In this document: piece by piece, positions 15,482 to 23,862 of the stretch
Numbering within the stretch: the first letter of the stretch is position 1
Layout of the letters: each line of letters starts with the position of its first letter
Assembly (NCBI GenBank): GCA_040381535.1
Contig: JBEIHF010000026.1
Coordinates: forward strand, 1-28,755
Direction: 5' to 3'
Origin: Micavibrio_A sp040381535
GTDB lineage: Bacteria; Pseudomonadota; Alphaproteobacteria; Micavibrionales; Micavibrionaceae
DNA: 28,755 bases
Program-made: the position numbers and the translations under genes
Notes under the pieces: model-generated
Seen by the model: only the letters and a program-made list of their open reading frames with translations
What the model was told of the DNA's origin: nothing
Database searches by the model: none

Positions 15482-16975
15482 CTAGGCGGCCTTTTTCTTG
15501 AGGTTGAGCAATGATGGTATGGCGGTAAAGTTTGCGGCGCGTTCGATGGCACCGCCGGCGCGGATGATGGTTTCTTCATCCCACGGACGACCGATCAATT
15601 GCAGGCCGAGGGGCAAACCTTGCTTGTTAAGTGCTGCGGGAACGGAAAGCCCGGGTAAGCCTGCAAGGTTGATTGTTACTGTAAAGATGTCGTTCAGATA
15701 CATTTTGATCGGATCATCTTCGTTTTCGCCGATCGCAAATGCGGCGCTTGGTGTAGAAGGAGTTATGATCACATCGCATTTTTTATACGCTTCTAGGAAG
15801 TCGTTCAAAATCAAACGGCGGACTTTTTGCGCCTTGATGTAATAAGCATCGTAATAGCCGGCAGACAAAACATATGTGCCGACCATTATGCGTCGTTTTA
15901 CTTCGTCGCCGAAACCGGCGGCGCGTGTTTTCTCGTAGGTTTCGCTCAAATCCTTGCCGTCTACGCGCAAACCGTAGCGCACGCCGTCATAGCGTGCGAG
16001 GTTGGACGAACATTCCGCAGGCGCGATTATGTAATAAACGGGTAGACCGTATTTCGTGTGGGGCAGAGTGACGTTGACGATTTCTGCACCTTCGGCTTTC
16101 AGCCAGTTGATACCATCATCCCATAATTTTTCTATTTCGGGATCGAGCCCATCGGGGCGATATTCTTTGGGAATGCCGACTTTCAATCCTTTGACGCCGC
16201 CTTTTACCGCCGCAGCGAAATCCGGAACAGGTTTGTCGGCGGACGTGGAATCCTTAGGATCAAAACCCGACATTGAGCGAAGCAGCATGGATGCGTCTTC
16301 GAGATTGCGTCCGAAAGCACCTGCTTGATCGAGTGAAGAAGCAAAAGCAACAATACCCCAACGCGAACAACGGCCATATGTGGGTTTGATGCCTGCGATA
16401 CCGCAGAAGGCTGCAGGCTGGCGGATAGAGCCACCTGTGTCCGTTCCCGTTGCGGCCAAACACAAACGCGCAGAGACTGCGGCGGCAGAGCCACCGGAAG
16501 AGCCACCGGGTGTGAGATCAGCGTTGGAGGCATCATTGCGTTTCCATGGCGAAATAACATTGCCGAACGCGGATGTGGTATTGGATGAACCCATCGCGAA
16601 TTCATCGAGATTGAGTTTGCCGAGCATGACCGCGCCATCGCCGAACAATTTGCCGGTGACAGTGGATTCATATTCCGGTTTGAACCCGCGCAGGATGTTG
16701 GAGGCAGCGGTCGTTTGCACACCTGTGGTGCAAAACAAATCCTTTACGCCGATGGGCGCGCCTTCGAGAAGGCCCGCTTTGCCAGATGCGCGACGTTTGT
16801 CGGATTCCACGGCTTGTTTAAGCGCGACATCAGGTGTTTCCACGATAAACGCATTCAGATGGCGGTGTTCTTCCATCGCTTTCAAATGGGCTTTGGTGAT
16901 TTCCACGGAAGAAAATTCTTTTTTCTCTAATCCCTTCACAGCATCTGCGAGGGAGAGATCGGTCAAATTGGTCAT
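15482..16975 (-). CDS. gatA: Asp-tRNA(Asn)/Glu-tRNA(Gln) amidotransferase subunit A
   Basis: GatA is the glutaminase subunit that supplies ammonia to GatB. The 497-residue product is an amidase-signature enzyme with the whole catalytic triad visible: Lys78 (APIGVKDLF), Ser159 (TPGGSSGGSAAAVSA) and the nucleophile Ser183 (TDTGGSIRQPA). The C-terminal PLGLQLIGRPWDEETI block is typical. The ATG at 16975 lies 4 bases after the gatC stop. Length and motifs leave little doubt that this is GatA rather than another amidase. Confidence 0.97.
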   Translation of the reverse strand: MTNLTDLSLADAVKGLEKKEFSSVEITKAHLKAMEEHRHLNAFIVETPDVALKQAVESDKRRASGKAGLLEGAPIGVKDLFCTTGVQTTAASNILRGFKPEYESTVTGKLFGDGAVMLGKLNLDEFAMGSSNTTSAFGNVISPWKRNDASNADLTPGGSSGGSAAAVSARLCLAATGTDTGGSIRQPAAFCGIAGIKPTYGRCSRWGIVAFASSLDQAGAFGRNLEDASMLLRSMSGFDPKDSTSADKPVPDFAAAVKGGVKGLKVGIPKEYRPDGLDPEIEKLWDDGINWLKAEGAEIVNVTLPHTKYGLPVYYIIAPAECSSNLARYDGVRYGLRVDGKDLSETYEKTRAAGFGDEVKRRIMVGTYVLSAGYYDAYYIKAQKVRRLILNDFLEAYKKCDVIITPSTPSAAFAIGENEDDPIKMYLNDIFTVTINLAGLPGLSVPAALNKQGLPLGLQLIGRPWDEETIIRAGGAIERAANFTAIPSLLNLKKKAA

Positions 16976-16979
16976 GTTC

Positions 16980-17261
16980 TTATTCCACTACTTTGGGGAC
17001 GACGAAAAAACCTGCTGTGGCTTCGGGCGCATTGGCGAGGATTTTGGCCTGTATGCCGCCGTCGGTGACTTCGTCTTCGCGAAGGCGCAGCTTGATGTCC
17101 ACGACATTGGCCAGCGGCTCCACTTTGTCGGTGTTCACTTCGCCCAATTGTTCGACGAATTTCATGATATTTCCGAGTTTGGCGCGAACGGCTTCGAGTT
17201 CCTTGTCGTTCATTTCCAAACGGGCCAGAGTGGCGACTTTCTTAACGGTTTTGAGGTCCAT
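16980..17261 (-). CDS. gatC: Asp-tRNA(Asn)/Glu-tRNA(Gln) amidotransferase subunit C
   Basis: GatC is the small subunit that wraps around and stabilises the GatA-GatB interface. The 93-residue product matches the family: VKKVATLARLEMNDKEL at the N-terminus, a central helix (KFVEQLGEVNTDKVEPLANV), LREDEV in the tail region and the terminal GFFVVPKVVE. The frame is open upstream to 17516, but the ATG at 17261 gives the normal length and has AAGGA at the right distance. The upstream extension would overlap the divergent ruvX gene. It is the first gene of the gat operon. Confidence 0.95.
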   Translation of the reverse strand: MDLKTVKKVATLARLEMNDKELEAVRAKLGNIMKFVEQLGEVNTDKVEPLANVVDIKLRLREDEVTDGGIQAKILANAPEATAGFFVVPKVVE

Positions 17262-17367
17262 AGGCGTCCTTTTTCTGCAACATCTTAGTTTTAACTGCGT
17301 GAATGGCGGAATCCAAGGAAATTCTTGTCCTTGCGGAGTTAGGCGACTTGCGGGTACATAGAGGCTC

Positions 17368-17859
17368 ATGCCCTTGGGTTTATTAAAAGATATTGCCACA
17401 TCCGCCCCGAAAAAAGTCCGTTTGCTCGGTGTGGATCTTGGCACCAAGACTATTGGTCTCGCTATCGGCGATGCGGGACATTCCGTAGCCACCCCTCTGA
17501 AAACCATCAATCGCAAGAATCTACCCTACGATATGAAGGCCTTGGGCGAGGTGATTAAGGAGTTCGAGATAGGCGGATTTGTGTTCGGTTGGCCGCTTAA
17601 TATGGATGGATCGCTGAGCGGATCTTGCGACCGCGTGCGCTCGTTTATAGACGAGATGCGAAATTACCCACAGGAGCTGGGGATAGAACAGGGGACGGAC
17701 TTGTGGATTGCCTTATTTGACGAGCGGTTATCCACATCGACTGTGCAAAACTTCCTGGTGGAAGATGTGGATATGTCTAGAACACGCAGGGCGGAGGTGG
17801 TTGATAAATTAGCCGCGCAACTCGTCCTGCAAGGTGCGCTTGATACGCTGAAACCCTAA
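17368..17859 (+). CDS. ruvX: Putative Holliday junction resolvase / pre-16S rRNA nuclease YqgF
   Basis: RuvX/YqgF is an RNase H-fold nuclease linked to pre-16S rRNA maturation and to Holliday-junction resolution. The 163-residue product has the family motifs: LLGVDLGTKTIGLAI with the first catalytic Asp (23), a central VFGWPLNMDGS, the acidic FDERLSTSTV segment near residue 118 and VDKLAAQLVLQGAL with the last Asp. A GAGG site lies just upstream of the ATG. It is divergent from gatC, a common alphaproteobacterial arrangement, and convergent with the nucleoside hydrolase gene, whose stop overlaps its own by 4 bases. Confidence 0.92.
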   Translation: MPLGLLKDIATSAPKKVRLLGVDLGTKTIGLAIGDAGHSVATPLKTINRKNLPYDMKALGEVIKEFEIGGFVFGWPLNMDGSLSGSCDRVRSFIDEMRNYPQELGIEQGTDLWIALFDERLSTSTVQNFLVEDVDMSRTRRAEVVDKLAAQLVLQGALDTLKP

Positions 17860-18884
17860 AGGTCGTGATGCAGGCCGATGGCGTAGTCTACCATTTTGCC
17901 CAGTCCTTTACGGATGGTTTTGAAAATTTCTGATTTGCTCTTTACACCATAAACCCATGTGACGTTGCCTTCGCCTTCCATTTTGACTTGGCCGCGTGTG
18001 CCATCAAAGTCAGGCGCGGCTTCTTCGAATGAAATTGCGACTCCCATGCGTGCTTTGAACAGTTTTGGTTTGAGGAAATAAGTCACGGCATTTGGGTCAT
18101 GAATAAAGGAACCGTTCACACCGAATTTGGTGCGGTCTAGTTCTTCTACCACCGTCATCATCTTCACCAGATCGGGCCCGTAAGTGTCGTGCAAGTCTAC
18201 AATCTTTTTCTGACGTTTGGCCGTAAAAACCATGTGCTGCGTTGCATCCGCGGACATGATGGTAAGATTTACGCCGCTCCGAATGACTTCGTTGATGGCT
18301 TGCGGATCGATATAGGCGTTAAATTCCGCATTCAATGTAATGTTGCCGCGGCGCTCCAGGTCGGCAACAAAAACCGGCTTACCGTTTTTACCTGGCGGGT
18401 GATCCGCTGCGCCCATCCAGATGACTTCCGCGATTTTGTTTTTCGCTTCGGGGTATTTCGCCAGAAGATAAGCGATGTTAGTTATGGGGCCTGTGGCAAT
18501 GATCGTTACAGGTTCTTTGGATGCATTTAGTTTAGCCATGTACCAACCGGCGATATCGCCTTCATTGGCTTTCATGTCCGTTTTTGGAAACACCACGCCG
18601 CCTACGCCGTCTTCGCCGAACGCGTTATCACCCAGCGGGCTGACATTGTCGCGGGCAAGCGCACTGCCTTGTGCTACTTCGATGTCTTTAACTTTCATCC
18701 ATTCAAGGAATCCAAGAGTGATTTTGGTCGCTTGCGGAAGGCTGACATTGCCGAAGACGGTGGAAATACCTAGGATGTCGAAACGTTTGCGGTGGGCAAG
18801 GAGAAGGCCTATGGCCCAAAGATCGTCGCCGCCCATATCGCCGTCAAAAATTACACTCTTTTTCTTTTTAAAAAACGGCAACAT
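17856..18884 (-). CDS. Inosine-uridine-type nucleoside hydrolase
   Basis: Nucleoside N-ribohydrolases of this family split ribonucleosides into base and ribose, using a tightly bound Ca2+. The 342-residue product has the signature Asp cluster near the N-terminus: DGDMGGDD with D14, D16, D20 and D21 fitting DxDxxxDD. Further family stretches are EVAQGSALAR, TIIATGPITNIAYLL, VIWMGAADHPPGK and EFNAYIDPQAI. The short basic leader (PFFKKKKS) shows no signal peptide, so a cytoplasmic salvage role is likely. The base specificity cannot be read from sequence alone. An AGAGGG site precedes the ATG at 18884. It lies after the YgjP gene's terminator and so is transcribed separately. Confidence 0.88.
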   Translation of the reverse strand: MLPFFKKKKSVIFDGDMGGDDLWAIGLLLAHRKRFDILGISTVFGNVSLPQATKITLGFLEWMKVKDIEVAQGSALARDNVSPLGDNAFGEDGVGGVVFPKTDMKANEGDIAGWYMAKLNASKEPVTIIATGPITNIAYLLAKYPEAKNKIAEVIWMGAADHPPGKNGKPVFVADLERRGNITLNAEFNAYIDPQAINEVIRSGVNLTIMSADATQHMVFTAKRQKKIVDLHDTYGPDLVKMMTVVEELDRTKFGVNGSFIHDPNAVTYFLKPKLFKARMGVAISFEEAAPDFDGTRGQVKMEGEGNVTWVYGVKSKSEIFKTIRKGLGKMVDYAIGLHHDL

Positions 18885-18936
18885 TCTACATCCCTCTTAG
18901 AGGGCATTCCTAACAAGTGGTAATATTTATGTCAAT

Positions 18937-18974
18937 AAAAACCCGCGGAAGGGCGTGTAACTCCTTCCGCGGGT
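18937..18974 (-). terminator. Strong intrinsic terminator after the YgjP-type gene
   Basis: A 12-bp perfect GC-rich stem (18974-18963 with 18952-18941, arms ACCCGCGGAAGG and CCTTCCGCGGGT) has a 10-base loop and is followed on the minus strand by TTTTATTG. It lies 22 bases beyond the metallopeptidase stop codon. Confidence 0.9.
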
Positions 18975-18996
18975 AGAAGATGGGAATAAAGTTCGG

Positions 18997-19791
18997 CTAC
19001 GAAGTAATATTCCCAAAGCGCATGAGGGCATGTCCGTTCAGAGCCATCCAGCTCTTGCCTTCCTCGTAATCACGGGAAGCGCGTTCGCAGACACGCCAGA
19101 AATTGTCGGAGTGGTCCATGTGGCAAAGGTGCGCCACTTCATGAGCCACGACGTAATCGAAAGCCTTTGCCGGCGCGAAAATCAAACGCCAGCTAAAAGA
19201 GATTCTGCCGTCTTCGGTACAGCTGCCCCAACGGGAGCGTGTATCTTTTACTTGAACTTCCATGATACGGCGGCGAAGCGGGGCGGCTTTTTCGAGCGCC
19301 ATCTCGGTCAGCTTCTCGCGGGCGAGATCAATCAGGAAACGGCGTATGCGTACACTCGGATCTGGTTTATTAGTAAGAACAAGCAACTCGTCTTTTTTCA
19401 GTGTGATCTCAGTCGTTTTTAAAGCGGGATTGTAACAAACAATGATCGTACGGTCGCGGCCGAGAATAGGGAGCAACTCACCATTCTTGAAAGGAACCTG
19501 TTTGGGAAGATCACGTAGTTTTTCGCGGATCCATTCCTTGTTTTGTTCGGCGAACAAATAGGCTGTGCGCATACTGGAACGTTTAGGGATCACAAGGTGA
19601 ACGAGACGGGAACGCGGATCAAGGCGCAAAGCCATGCGCTTGGCGCGCTCGGAAACCGAAAGCTTAAGGCGCGGGGAGATGTCGGCGAACGGCAAGCCGT
19701 ACCAACCACTTTCCTCTTCCAAGGTAAAGAGATCTCTGCCGGAACGTGCACGTGTACGTTCCGAATTCAAAGGTTTAACCCTCTTCTTCAT
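18997..19791 (-). CDS. YgjP/WSS1-like metallopeptidase (DUF45, M48-type)
   Basis: The 264-residue product is a YgjP-type zinc metallopeptidase-fold protein. Its C-terminal domain carries HEVAHLCHMDHSDNFW with HExxH at 217-221 and a third His at 227, plus the upstream family motif KDTRSRWGSCTEDGRISFSWRL. The N-terminal portion resembles the usual YgjP beta-rich region (LRLDPRSRLVHLVIPKRSS). Physiological substrates are not established. The frame is open up to 19977, overlapping the phaZ gene, but the ATG at 19791 has a GAGGA site 4 bases upstream and gives the standard length. A strong terminator follows the gene. Confidence 0.88.
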   Translation of the reverse strand: MKKRVKPLNSERTRARSGRDLFTLEEESGWYGLPFADISPRLKLSVSERAKRMALRLDPRSRLVHLVIPKRSSMRTAYLFAEQNKEWIREKLRDLPKQVPFKNGELLPILGRDRTIIVCYNPALKTTEITLKKDELLVLTNKPDPSVRIRRFLIDLAREKLTEMALEKAAPLRRRIMEVQVKDTRSRWGSCTEDGRISFSWRLIFAPAKAFDYVVAHEVAHLCHMDHSDNFWRVCERASRDYEEGKSWMALNGHALMRFGNITS

Positions 19792-19878
19792 GCCGTCCTC
19801 TGTTGAAGTCTTAACTATAGAATAACACGAAAGTAGCCAGATTGAAATTAATTGGCAAGTGACAAATGAAAAAATATT

Positions 19879-19907
19879 TTTGTAATTTTGGGTAAGAAAA
19901 TTACAAA
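19879..19907 (-). terminator. AT-rich perfect hairpin after phaZ, terminator or operator
   Basis: An 11-bp perfect stem (TTTGTAATTTT at 19879-19889 with AAAATTACAAA at 19897-19907, loop GGGTAAG) lies 39 bases beyond the phaZ stop. On the minus strand it is followed by AATATTTTTTC, which fits a weak intrinsic terminator. The ATTACAA half-site recurs at 19924, so an operator for the downstream metallopeptidase gene is an alternative. Confidence 0.5.
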
Positions 19908-19945
19908 TTATTAAACATTTGATATTACAATGATTTATTGCGATT

Positions 19946-21274
19946 CTAGGCAGCCGGAGTAGGGTGGTTAACGTCATCGGATTTCTGCCATAAATTAGGT
20001 GGTATTGACCGAGTATTCGTCGGAATCTTGCTATTTATCAGACCGTTATCCACAGCCGTTTGCCGTATAAAATGGGTCACCCTAGGGCAAACCTCCGTAC
20101 GCCATTTTGACCCTTCAAATATGCCATAATGTCCAGCTCCGAGCTGCAAATGATGAAAATGTTGCTCTGCGGGAAGCCTGTTAACCATTCCATGGGCGGC
20201 TATGGTCTGTCCCGGGGGCGCAATATCATCCCGTTCGCCTTCTACCGTGAAAATCGCGGTTTTACGTATGGAAGAGGGTGTAACCCGTTGCCCATAAATT
20301 ATAAGTTCGCCTTTGGGCAGGGAATGATCGATAAAAACCTCCTTGACCGTGTCCAGATAGAATTCCGCCGTCATGTCGAGTACGGCTAGGTATTCCTTAT
20401 AAAACGCCTTGATCTTGTCAGCTGATTCGCCGTCTCCGCGGCGTAAATGCTCAAACATCTCGAATTGGGACTTGGTGTGGCGCTCGGGATTCATGCCCAA
20501 AAAGGCGGTCAATTGGCGGAACCCCGGATAGACGTGTCGGCGCGACCCTGCGAATCCATTAGGAACTTCTGAAATCACGTTTCTTTCGAACCAATCGATC
20601 GAATGATCCTCGGCGTACCGGTTAACATCGCCCTTGGCATATCTTGTATCTAACGGCCCACCCATGAGGGTCAGGGACAATGGTTGATTGGGCGCATTAC
20701 TTGCCGCCATGCGGGCGACGGCCGCCAGAACGGGAACGGTCGGCTGGCATACGGCGATAACATGGGTCTGGGAGCCGAGGTGATGAATGAAGTCTTCGAC
20801 ATACTGCGCGTAATCGCCAAGATCGAACTTTCCGGCGCTCATAGGCACGTCGCGCGCGTTTTTCCAATCGGTGATGTAAACGTCATGGTGAGGAAGCAAT
20901 GACTCCACAGTGCCGCGCAGGAGCGTGGAGTAGTGCCCGGAGAGCGGAGCGACGAGAAGCACGGTGGGATCATTGCGCTTGGTGTCGCGCTTGAAATGCA
21001 AAAGATCGCAGAATGTTTTGCTTGCGACGATCTCCTCGGTCACCGCGACGCGCTTGTCGCCGATCTGTGTTTCGGGAAGATTGAAGGCAGGCTTGCCGAA
21101 GGTCTGCGCGCTGTGTTTTAGGTAGGAGGCCATCGCATCGAATTCACAGCTGAGGCGGCCAAACCCCCACATGCGTGCTTGAGCGGTCGCAATGCCCATA
21201 TTCAGGGCACCTAGCTTGCAGGCTCTTTGAAAGGCTTTTTCAAAAACCTGTTGGGCTGCGTAATCTTCGATCAT
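19946..21274 (-). CDS. phaZ: Intracellular PHB depolymerase PhaZ, paralogue 1
   Basis: Intracellular PhaZ hydrolyses stored poly(3-hydroxybutyrate) at the granule surface. The 442-residue product is an alpha/beta hydrolase of the PhaZ type with the Cys nucleophile variant: VIAVCQPTVPVLAAV (Cys176), the acid in GERDDIAPPGQT (349-350) and His382 in GAGHYGIFEGSKW. The N-terminal 65 residues differ from the second copy (21850-23244), while the hydrolase core is very alike. The ATG at 21274 has a GGGGG site just upstream. An AT-rich hairpin follows the gene. Granule binding and substrate cannot be proven from sequence. Confidence 0.88.
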   Translation of the reverse strand: MIEDYAAQQVFEKAFQRACKLGALNMGIATAQARMWGFGRLSCEFDAMASYLKHSAQTFGKPAFNLPETQIGDKRVAVTEEIVASKTFCDLLHFKRDTKRNDPTVLLVAPLSGHYSTLLRGTVESLLPHHDVYITDWKNARDVPMSAGKFDLGDYAQYVEDFIHHLGSQTHVIAVCQPTVPVLAAVARMAASNAPNQPLSLTLMGGPLDTRYAKGDVNRYAEDHSIDWFERNVISEVPNGFAGSRRHVYPGFRQLTAFLGMNPERHTKSQFEMFEHLRRGDGESADKIKAFYKEYLAVLDMTAEFYLDTVKEVFIDHSLPKGELIIYGQRVTPSSIRKTAIFTVEGERDDIAPPGQTIAAHGMVNRLPAEQHFHHLQLGAGHYGIFEGSKWRTEVCPRVTHFIRQTAVDNGLINSKIPTNTRSIPPNLWQKSDDVNHPTPAA

Positions 21275-21460
21275 GGTCCCCCCTATGGTTGGGAAAGAGT
21301 AGTGAGTTACAAACTACGAAGATATGCGCGGTGCAGCAGAATCAATGCATGCATGTGGGTAAGTGCCACAAAATTATCATAAGGTTTTTCTTTACATTAT
21401 TGAAGATAAGGCCCTGGTTGCGCGAACAAGAAAAAAAGAAAAATAGAGGTGTATCAAATA

Positions 21461-21853
21461 TTGTCACAATTCCTGTCCGCTGCCGCCAACGCCCTAAACG
21501 CGGCAATTTCCAAACCCAGATCCTTCAAGACGCCTGTACCCGATAATTTCGGCATGACGCATTCTGAATCTTTTAACGGCAAAGCTATCGTAATCCATGA
21601 AACCAGATTCGCTATCGGCTTTTGGAATGTGGAAACTCAAAGGAAAGATAAATCGGGCGGCGTTTATGACGGCAATGTGGAAGGTTTCAATAGACAGCAA
21701 AGCATAGCGCAGATTATTGCCGACCTCGACAGAATTTTCGTTTCTGAAAAAATGTCCACAAAATATGTCGGCCTCTATCAAATGGCCATGAGGCCGAATC
21801 TGATGGATACATTGAAAAAATCCGCCACCAAAAAAGAATTGAAATTCCTTTAA
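21461..21853 (+). CDS. Small unknown protein between the two phaZ genes
   Basis: The family is not recognised. The product has about 130 residues, is cytoplasmic by composition, and has a mixed alpha/beta pattern: an N-terminal helix, a strand region (KAIVIHETRFAIGFWNVETQ), a short Gly/Asn loop and C-terminal helices. The start is uncertain. AGAGGTG (21445-21451) is well spaced for the TTG at 21461; a GTG start at 21449 would overlap that site and gives 134 residues. It lies on the opposite strand to both phaZ genes, diverging from one and overlapping the stop of the other by 4 bases. A role in PHB metabolism is only a positional guess. Confidence 0.6.
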   Translation: MSQFLSAAANALNAAISKPRSFKTPVPDNFGMTHSESFNGKAIVIHETRFAIGFWNVETQRKDKSGGVYDGNVEGFNRQQSIAQIIADLDRIFVSEKMSTKYVGLYQMAMRPNLMDTLKKSATKKELKFL

Positions 21854-23244
21854 GCGTCTTGCGGCGCGTCGCGATGGTCTTTCTTATTGAGGTCGCGTTC
21901 TTTCAACCATCTGCGTACGGCAGAAACGCCGTGCGTATCGCGATTGAAGCGCGCGGGTGCTATATCGGGAATTTTCTCTAAATCCTTTGCGGGAATAGGA
22001 TCGCAATCCGGATCGAATTCGCGCATGAAGTGACGGATGCGTGGCATGATTTCTTTCTTCCACTTGCTGCCGTTGAAAATGCCGTAATGACCAGTGTTCA
22101 ACTGGAACAGGTGGTATTGCTTTCTCTGGGGCAAATTGTAGCAAAGATCGTGCGCCGCGGTCGTTTGTCCGCGTGATGAAATATCGTCCAGTTCGCCTTC
22201 GATGGTAAAGATGGCTGTATTTTCGATCGCTTTGGGTTTCACATCGATCAATTTGTCCGTAAGAGGATCGCGCCATTTCATCTCTCCGCGCGGGAGTAAA
22301 TGGCGTTGGAACACCGTGTCGATCGTCTGCAAATAGAATTCTGCTGTGATGTCCATGACGGCGTTATATTCATTATAAAACTTGCGGTGGAAATCGGCGC
22401 TCTCGCCATCGCCGCGCACAAGATGTTGGTAGAATTTCATATGTGATCCGATATGGCGATCCAAATTCATGGACATAAATCCCGAAAGCTGGGTAAAGCC
22501 AGGATACACTTTCCTGAACGCGCCGGGGTAATAGGCAGGCACGGTATCGATAACGGTGTTTTCAAACCATGACATTGGGCGTTCTTCTGCCAAAACATTT
22601 ACGGCGGTTTTTGAAATACGCGTATCAATGGGGCCGCCCATCAATGTCATCGAAAGCGGCTGGTTCGGGTCTTCATCTGCGGCCATCAATGATACGGCGG
22701 CCAATACGGGTACGGCAGGCTGACACACCGCAATCAAATGCGTGTTGGGACCGAGCAGCGACATGAATTCGCGAAGGTATGTGATGTAATCATCGAGATT
22801 GAATTTACCGACGTTCATCGGCACCTGACGCGCGTCTGTCCAATCGGTGACGTAAATATCATGGTGCGGCAGCATGGCTTCGACCGTGCCACGCAATAAC
22901 GTGGCGTAATGTCCGGACATTGGTGCGACAATCAGGACGCGAGGATCGCGGCGTTTGATAGCGCGTTTAAAATGGATCAATTGACAAAACGGTTTTTCAA
23001 CGATGATCTCTTCAGTGACCTCAACTTTTTTGCCGTCGATTGCGGTGAATGGAAGATCCCATGCCGGTTCACCAAAACGGCGCGTGACGCGCTCGAATAC
23101 TTCGGCGTTCGCGGCGATGGTGCGGCCCACTTGGGTATAGGAAAGGGGGTTCCACGGATTCTGTGTCGCGGTCCGAACGAGTTCGGCCATGATTCGTACG
23201 GGCGTCAGGAGTGCATGTTGGAGATCATAGAAGTGATAGAGCAT
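21850..23244 (-). CDS. phaZ: Intracellular PHB depolymerase PhaZ, paralogue 2
   Basis: The 464-residue product begins with the classic intracellular PhaZ N-terminus (MLYHFYDLQHALLTPVR) and has the same catalytic elements as its neighbour: Cys174 (IAVCQPAVPVLAAV), Asp353/354 (GELDDISSRGQT) and His386 (NTGHYGIFNGSKW). It would release 3-hydroxybutyrate units from stored polymer. This copy fits the textbook PhaZ better than paralogue 1; the C-terminal tail after about residue 425 is charged and variable. The two genes look like an old duplication that was separated by the small plus-strand gene. No PHA synthase or phasin is in this window. Confidence 0.92.
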   Translation of the reverse strand: MLYHFYDLQHALLTPVRIMAELVRTATQNPWNPLSYTQVGRTIAANAEVFERVTRRFGEPAWDLPFTAIDGKKVEVTEEIIVEKPFCQLIHFKRAIKRRDPRVLIVAPMSGHYATLLRGTVEAMLPHHDIYVTDWTDARQVPMNVGKFNLDDYITYLREFMSLLGPNTHLIAVCQPAVPVLAAVSLMAADEDPNQPLSMTLMGGPIDTRISKTAVNVLAEERPMSWFENTVIDTVPAYYPGAFRKVYPGFTQLSGFMSMNLDRHIGSHMKFYQHLVRGDGESADFHRKFYNEYNAVMDITAEFYLQTIDTVFQRHLLPRGEMKWRDPLTDKLIDVKPKAIENTAIFTIEGELDDISSRGQTTAAHDLCYNLPQRKQYHLFQLNTGHYGIFNGSKWKKEIMPRIRHFMREFDPDCDPIPAKDLEKIPDIAPARFNRDTHGVSAVRRWLKERDLNKKDHRDAPQDA

Positions 23245-23436
23245 TTTTTGCCTTTATGAGAAAACTATAACACAGACGGTTTCCAAATAGTTAACTTCTT
23301 AAAGTCCATCTGCCGCGCATCAAAAATTATAGAATGGAATCAACCAAGAAGGAACATAGAAGGACACGGACTCCAATGGTGTTGCCGTATGCCTTATGAT
23401 ACGTTTTTTGTAAGAAGAAATCCAGAGCGGGATATT

Positions 23437-23850
23437 ATGGAACATAATTTCAACAAGCGTTATATCGGAAGCTTCATGGCAATTGCTATTCCGGTGTGGT
23501 TCGTACTGGCGTTTTTACCTTTACCGCCCATTTTTAATGTCGTGGCTATCGCCATCGTGGCGTATTTTATCGGCAGGCGTTTCGCAAAAGACAACGCACG
23601 TGTACCAGAAGTCTCTGAACAAAACCGTTATGCAGGAATTTGTTTTGTGGCGATTATTTTTGTCATGGCGGCGATTGCATTTTTGTCTTATTTCATCCTT
23701 TCTCCTAAAGACCAAGTCCTTATGCTTGCGCCTTTTTACGAGAAGTCTTGGTCCGTAAAAATTGTGGGCACGTTGATTGCGGCTTTGATGCTCTGGGGCA
23801 ATTCATACAGGATTCGGTCTCGGTGCACGCCTTTACATGAAAAAAATTAG
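23437..23850 (+). CDS. Four-helix membrane protein
   Basis: The 137-residue protein has four hydrophobic helices (about 9-29, 33-49, 65-88 and 108-128) with short loops and basic residues on the cytoplasmic sides (GRRFAKD, YRIRSR). The composition fits a small integral inner-membrane protein of unknown function; a similarity to the ABZJ_00895 type is only a recollection of layout. The ATG at 23437 puts the first helix close to the N-terminus; the frame is open upstream to 23389, which would add 16 residues without a membrane segment. The next gene starts 12 bases downstream, so the two are probably co-transcribed. Confidence 0.7.
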   Translation: MEHNFNKRYIGSFMAIAIPVWFVLAFLPLPPIFNVVAIAIVAYFIGRRFAKDNARVPEVSEQNRYAGICFVAIIFVMAAIAFLSYFILSPKDQVLMLAPFYEKSWSVKIVGTLIAALMLWGNSYRIRSRCTPLHEKN

Positions 23851-23862
23851 CAAAGGTGTTTG

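Noticed and set aside
16380..17288. A 302-codon plus-strand open frame
   Set aside because: It lies antisense to gatA and gatC, has no family-like sequence, and is a mirror of their codon use.
23285..23300. A CtrA box in the phaZ2/membrane-protein intergenic region (GTTAACTTCTTAA)
   Set aside because: The TTAA halves are 4 bases apart, not 7, so it does not fit the consensus.
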